NCBI GenBank assembly: GCA_002110485.1
Contig: MOWL01000001.1
Location: forward strand, 186,001 to 250,000
DNA from: Emergomyces orientalis
Lineage: Eukaryota > Ascomycota > Eurotiomycetes > Onygenales > Ajellomycetaceae
Direction: 5' to 3'
Length of the DNA: 64,000 nt
Positions 59,362 through 64,000 of the stretch are shown here, piece after piece (position 1 is the first letter of the stretch; every line of letters begins with the position of its first letter). The notes beneath the pieces are model-generated. The model saw only the letters and a list, made by a program, of their open reading frames with translations, was not told the origin of the DNA and ran no database searches. The position numbers and the translations under genes are program-made.

Positions 59362-62300
59362 ATGGCGTCCTCCCTCGCCGCGCAGCTGTCGCAAATAGCT
59401 GCAACCTCGACGCACCAGCTTGACTTGAAAGCCCAACGAGTTGCCCACTCGAAATCTTTGCTGTTCGAACAGAGGGATGCAGTATCTCAGAGCTTTGATA
59501 CTATTTATCAAATATGTTATGAGGGATTTCAGGAATTATGTGCGCTGGATTCAAGGTTTTCAAGATTCCGGCGTACAATATTCAACGAACAGAGCAAGAC
59601 AGAGGACAGACTTGAAATGAATGAAAAACAAAATACGGAGCTAGATATTGTGTTGGAGGAATTTCTGGCACTTGTTGGCAGTCGTCTTCTATTGCAGCCA
59701 GCTATCAAGGCGGTCGAGTGGCTTGTTCGTCGCTTTAGGTATGTGTGCAAGAGCCCAAAATAAGTTTTCTAGAGTCGGTGTAACTGACCATGAATCCTCA
59801 GAGTTCACGAGTACAATACCTCTTTCGTCTTACTCACATTCCTTCCATACCATACAACGGATTTGTTCAAAGTACTTCTTTCGATTTTACCCGAAAACCT
59901 CCCACCGACTTTCAAAGTTTTTAACCCCTATAGACGGAGTTTGACTCTACCACCTCGACATCCAATTGTCCATAGCGCCTCAACGAATAAACTGTTTTTC
60001 TCTGCCCTAAATAATTACGTTTTGCAGGTTAGCAAGGCCCAGGCCCATTATCAAGGGCTTCTATCATTCTGGGCCGGTGTCGCAACAGAAGCTATCGCCA
60101 ACATGTTGGGTTCTGCGTGTTCTGGAAGGCGAGAGGTGGAAAGAAGGAATAAAGAGGATGTTTTGCTCCAGATCCTTCCGGTACTGCATAGCGGATTTGG
60201 GCTGGCAAAAGTTCCTGAACTTGTCGTCGGTTGTTACATGGTCTGTGTTGTCATCGCCAATAAAGCCTCCCTTGAGGATACTGTGTTGGACGGTCTCATG
60301 GAGGCTGTCGCTGGAACCTGGACTCAGGAGACTCGTTTGGCGGCAATGACATGTTTGTCAGTTCTAGCGCAACACAAAACTTCCCATGGGCTCCCCCGGA
60401 ATGTTATCAAGTCAATCACCCGTTTTGAGAACTCTCTCGACATGATTGCTGAACTCCGCGCACGTTACTCTATGACTGGATTGCTCCTTGGTTTGATACA
60501 TGGATGCACCGAAGATATTAGGAACCAGAAAAATATATCTCCGTTACTGTTCGTTGACAACATTATGCAGCGTGACATATTAGAGTCAGAAGCTCTGGTT
60601 AAAGCCATGGTTATTATTCTTCGAGCAGCCAACGATTTGCAAAACTCTGGCCGTATGGTCGAAGAAAGTCGGACAATACTTTCAGGAATGATCCAGCACT
60701 TTACTGAATCAGAGACATTAGCACCTTTCCTCCAAATTGCCGTTCGGGAATTGAATATCGACATCAACGCACTGGAGATGGGTCTTGAGATGGTCCTTGA
60801 AGGTAACCAAGTTCCGATGGCCATAGAGGATGTCGAGATGGAAGATGCTGCAGAAACCGTTGAAACGGAAAATGCGTTTGCCAAGGCCTTGGAGGAAATT
60901 CCAAAATCCACCAAGGCAGCTTCTTTTCTTGAAGAAGCGGTTTCGGTCGTGTTCGGTCAATTGGCCCATGCGTTTGTGCTTGCGACTGGTAACAAGGAAA
61001 ACCTATCACAATTTACTGATTTGCCTATTTTAAAAAAGGATGCCTCTTTGCATAGCGCTCTGTATCTCTCTTTCTTCATGCGATTTTGTTCTGGTCCATA
61101 TCCACCGTCAAGTAGAGCAACAGCTGTCCAACTTATCGCGGACTGTCTTTCTCAGAATTTTTCCCACTGCTTTGACATGCAAGCAATTCTGCCATACATA
61201 ATTTCAGCGCTCTGCGATCCATCGGAGAGGGTTCGAAGAGAAGCAGCAAGCCTGTTAGCTGTTTTTGAGCGCAGTTGCGCAAAGATCAAGAAAGAGGACG
61301 AGTTTAAGCCCCAGCGTTCATGGGGCTTCGAGACTCTCTACGGGAAGAGTGAGCGATCTAAATCTGTTCGGTGGTTATCTCCACGAGACGTATACAGAGT
61401 CGCCAATCGCGCCTTATTACCTGCTTTGGAGGAGTACGTCCTGGACCCGGCTCAAATAGGAAGCGTGTTGGAAGGTGCAATTCGTGGTACATCTGCCTCT
61501 GACACGGATAATCCTAAGGCTGCTGATTCGGAACTAAAAAAATCGATTCGACTAGAACTATTTATTTTCTTGTGCTCCCATATTATTATCACCCCCCTTT
61601 ACACGGTAAAGCTCCGTCTCCTCAAAATTGTCAACCGCCTTGGAAAAGTTGGTTCTACGTCCCGCACCGAGGAACTTTCTCCCCTGCTCGATCAATGGAG
61701 GCTCTTGACCGATGACGATATAGCAAACATCGCGAAAACCGAACAAGTGAATATTCACGAGCTCGAAGAGCAGGTCCTGGATATAGTATCTGCAAAGCGC
61801 AAGAACGCCGTTGATATTCTTCTGTCATCCGTTACATCCCAACCTAACTCTCTAAGGCCGGACTTTGTGCAAGCCGTTTTCATGCGCCTCAGCCAGATCT
61901 GGCCCTCGCTTAAAGAAGAGAGTGAGGTCAGTACTGCCGATACGTTCTTCCAGTTGGCTCTAGGGCTCTCTGCTGGAAATGAAGGACTATCCAACCTATG
62001 CAGGGATCTCCTTCGGACAGTCGACCTCTCTGGTCCTATACTCGTTCACTTCCTTAGCAAGATATCTACCGCTATAGTTGACACGGAACCTCAAGCACCT
62101 GCTGCCAAGCGACGGCGGACTAGCCAGAACAATATGGTCGCAATGAACACGAGAAATCCAAAGGAATTGAGTCAGATTATCGGAAAAGTCACATTTATTC
62201 TAGAACTCATTGATGGGTCAAATCCGGAAAACCATCCTCAGCTCTTAGGGGGTCTGTTCCAAACTCTTGCTGCATTGCACCACTTGAAATTGCAACTTCA

Positions 62301-64000
62301 AGCAGAAATGAGCTACCTCCTCAGCCTTGTTCTTGGAATCATGCTCGCCCTTATCAACAAAGCGAAGTTAACACCCAAACATAACTTAGATACGTCAGTC
62401 ATTCGCGCCGACTTGATAATTGATTGCGTTCGCACATCTCAGAGCCCGCAAGTCCAGAACACCGCTCTATTGTTGGTAGCAGGATTGGCTACTATCGCTC
62501 CGGAACTCATCCTCCACAGCGTTATGCCAATATTTACGTTCATGGGCTCCAACGTTCTGAAAAAGGATGATGAATACTCGGCTCTCGTTATTGATCAGGT
62601 AAGTTGTGACGCTCGTAAATTATTTCTTATTTAGAAAGCATCTAACAAACTATGTTGTAGACAATCGACCAAGTGGTTCCCCCTCTCATACAATCATTGC
62701 GCAACCAAAAAAGGGACGTGGTCTCCGGGACATCAGAGCTTCTGCTCAGCTTTACTGCCGCGTTTGAGCATATTCCATCACACCGCAGATTGAGGCTTTT
62801 TGAAGCATTGATTACGAAATTGGGTGCCGAAGATTTCCTTTACGCCGTGTTTGCAATGCTTGCAAATCGATATGGGACGGATCGGGATGTATTAGGGTTG
62901 ATGACTTGCCTTGCAGCTAATACTGGAGTAGAGTTACAGCTTAATGTAAGTTGCGCCGCTTGTTAAGCTCGTGTTCCGTCATTCTTCTACTGACTTCCAC
63001 ATTTCAGTCATATACCAAATACCTGGGTCTTGTCCAGGATACGCTACTTCCCAAACCAACTTTTTCCCGCACCCTTCTTGGAGTTGGTGGGGAGGATGGT
63101 CGAGATCCGTCTAGAATTGTGATTGATCTACTGCAAGCATTATCTCACCTTCTCCAAAGCACATCCTTGAAATCGCAAATGACAAAGATTTTCGGGTCTG
63201 ATGATTCTGATGTGGCTCCCATTCACAACCTTTTCTCTCGCATCTTGGAACAATTACTGGCCCTGTCTGACACTGTTCGAGCGAGTAAACCAGTTAGCAA
63301 AGCCTGCGGTGATACGTTGGGATCGCTTTTGGGGACGTTATCGTTGATTGACTTTCTCGACACTATCGAAGTCCTACTTCGACGGCCCAATGATGATCTG
63401 CGGAGAAGAGTATTGAGACTCCTTGGGAGCAGATTAGAACAGAGTCATGACAGGGATGCCGCCTCTCAATCCAGGGTTTTGGCATTTTTGCCAACCCTTG
63501 TCGGGATACTTGAAGGTTCTCCCGATGTGCTCCTCAAACATGCCGCTGTCGCTTGTATAGACAAGATAGCAGAGAGATACGGAAAGAAAGATCCAGCGTC
63601 GGTGGTAGCAGCAGCTAAAGTGGTTGCTGGTGAGAATTGTATTGGCCAACCCGATGACCGCATCCGTGTGATTGGAATGTTATGCCTTGCTTCTGTCACA
63701 GAAGTCGTTGGCGAGGCGATTATCCCTGTCCTCCCTCAGATCTTTTCACGGGCCTTTAGGCTGCTGGAGGATAGCCTGAACAACAACACAAAAGATACAC
63801 AATTGCACGATGCGGTTTACTCGCTCATCTGCGCCCTTATTACACATGTCCCATGGATGATATCGGATGACCATCTTACCAATATCCTCCGCCTATCTTT
63901 CAAATCAGCGGCTAGAGATCTTCCTGAAAACTCCGACGACAACCGCCACGAGGCACTGAAACTTCTTGCAAGGCGCGTTGATGTTAACGAAATCTTTAAA
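59362..64000 (+). CDS. UTP10: U3 snoRNP-associated protein UTP10 (HEATR1), partial at right edge
   Basis: Exons 59362-59738, 59802-62598, 62661-62945 and 63008 to the window end give 1484 residues so far; the family is about 1800, so the C-terminal part is missing. The start MASSLAAQLSQIAATSTHQL and the block LLLQPAIKAVEWLVRRFR, continued after intron 1 by VHEYNTSFVLLTFLPYHT, are characteristic of fungal Utp10. The remainder is HEAT-like helical repeats (ISALCDPSERVRREAASLLA, FLPTLVGILEGSPDVLLKHA). A basic KRRRTSQ patch near the middle could be a nuclear signal. Utp10 belongs to the t-UTP/UtpA part of the small-subunit processome, binding nascent pre-rRNA and supporting rDNA transcription and 18S processing in the nucleolus. 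All introns are short (61-63 nt) and GT-AG. Confidence 0.96.

Overview
The window is nuclear DNA of a filamentous ascomycete. Genes carry short GT-AG introns, often with CTAAC-like branch sites, and are split into few exons. They sit on both strands without operons and are separated by 0.3 to 5.6 kb of A/T-rich spacer full of mononucleotide and dinucleotide runs. The gene set (Nup2-type nucleoporin, NoxA-type NADPH oxidase, DDR48-like SYGSS-repeat protein, NRDE-2 and UTP10) and the protein style fit Eurotiomycetes, most probably Onygenales. That placement is inference from familiarity and was not tested by a search.

Layout. 0.7-5.4 kb (+): a Golgi-type family 8 glycosyltransferase, a nitrilase/omega-amidase and ribosomal protein eL31. 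7.2-17.5 kb (-): an FG nucleoporin of the Nup2/Nup50 class with an 874-nt intron, a small SCP2 sterol/fatty-acyl carrier ending in a peroxisomal AKL signal, and an F-box/LRR-like protein. 20.2-24.2 kb (+): a SNF2 translocase with a RING finger (Uls1/Ris1 type). 26.4-29.9 kb (-): Ran GTPase and the proteasome assembly chaperone Nas2. 31.0-33.8 kb (+): a Dbl-family RhoGEF. 35.2-38.1 kb: an SBDS-fold Rtc3-like protein (+) facing a DDR48-like stress repeat protein (-). 41.0-42.9 kb (-): NADPH oxidase NoxA. 43-54 kb: a gene-poor stretch holding one clear gene, a small four-helix membrane protein, plus three weak candidate genes. 54.3-64 kb: a TDG/MUG-type mismatch DNA glycosylase (+), NRDE-2 (-), and UTP10 (+), which runs off the right end.

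Most genes are conserved housekeeping functions: nucleocytoplasmic transport (Ran and its Ran-binding nucleoporin lie 14 kb apart), ribosome biogenesis (eL31, UTP10), nuclear RNA surveillance (NRDE-2), proteasome assembly, genome maintenance (Uls1, TDG), and stress/ROS/polarity signalling (Rtc3, DDR48, NoxA, RhoGEF). I corrected the gene models by hand and recovered very small terminal exons that open-reading-frame scans miss. I do not see a transposase, reverse transcriptase, secondary-metabolite cluster, tRNA, rRNA or CRISPR array.

The most unusual non-genic signals are a strongly over-represented palindrome TACCTAGGTA (seven exact copies, all intergenic), a second recurrent 10-mer TACGGAGTAC (four copies), two perfect inverted repeats in the gene-poor region, and a diverged direct repeat flanking a small open frame at 49.7 kb. 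I did not find a convincing new multi-gene system.
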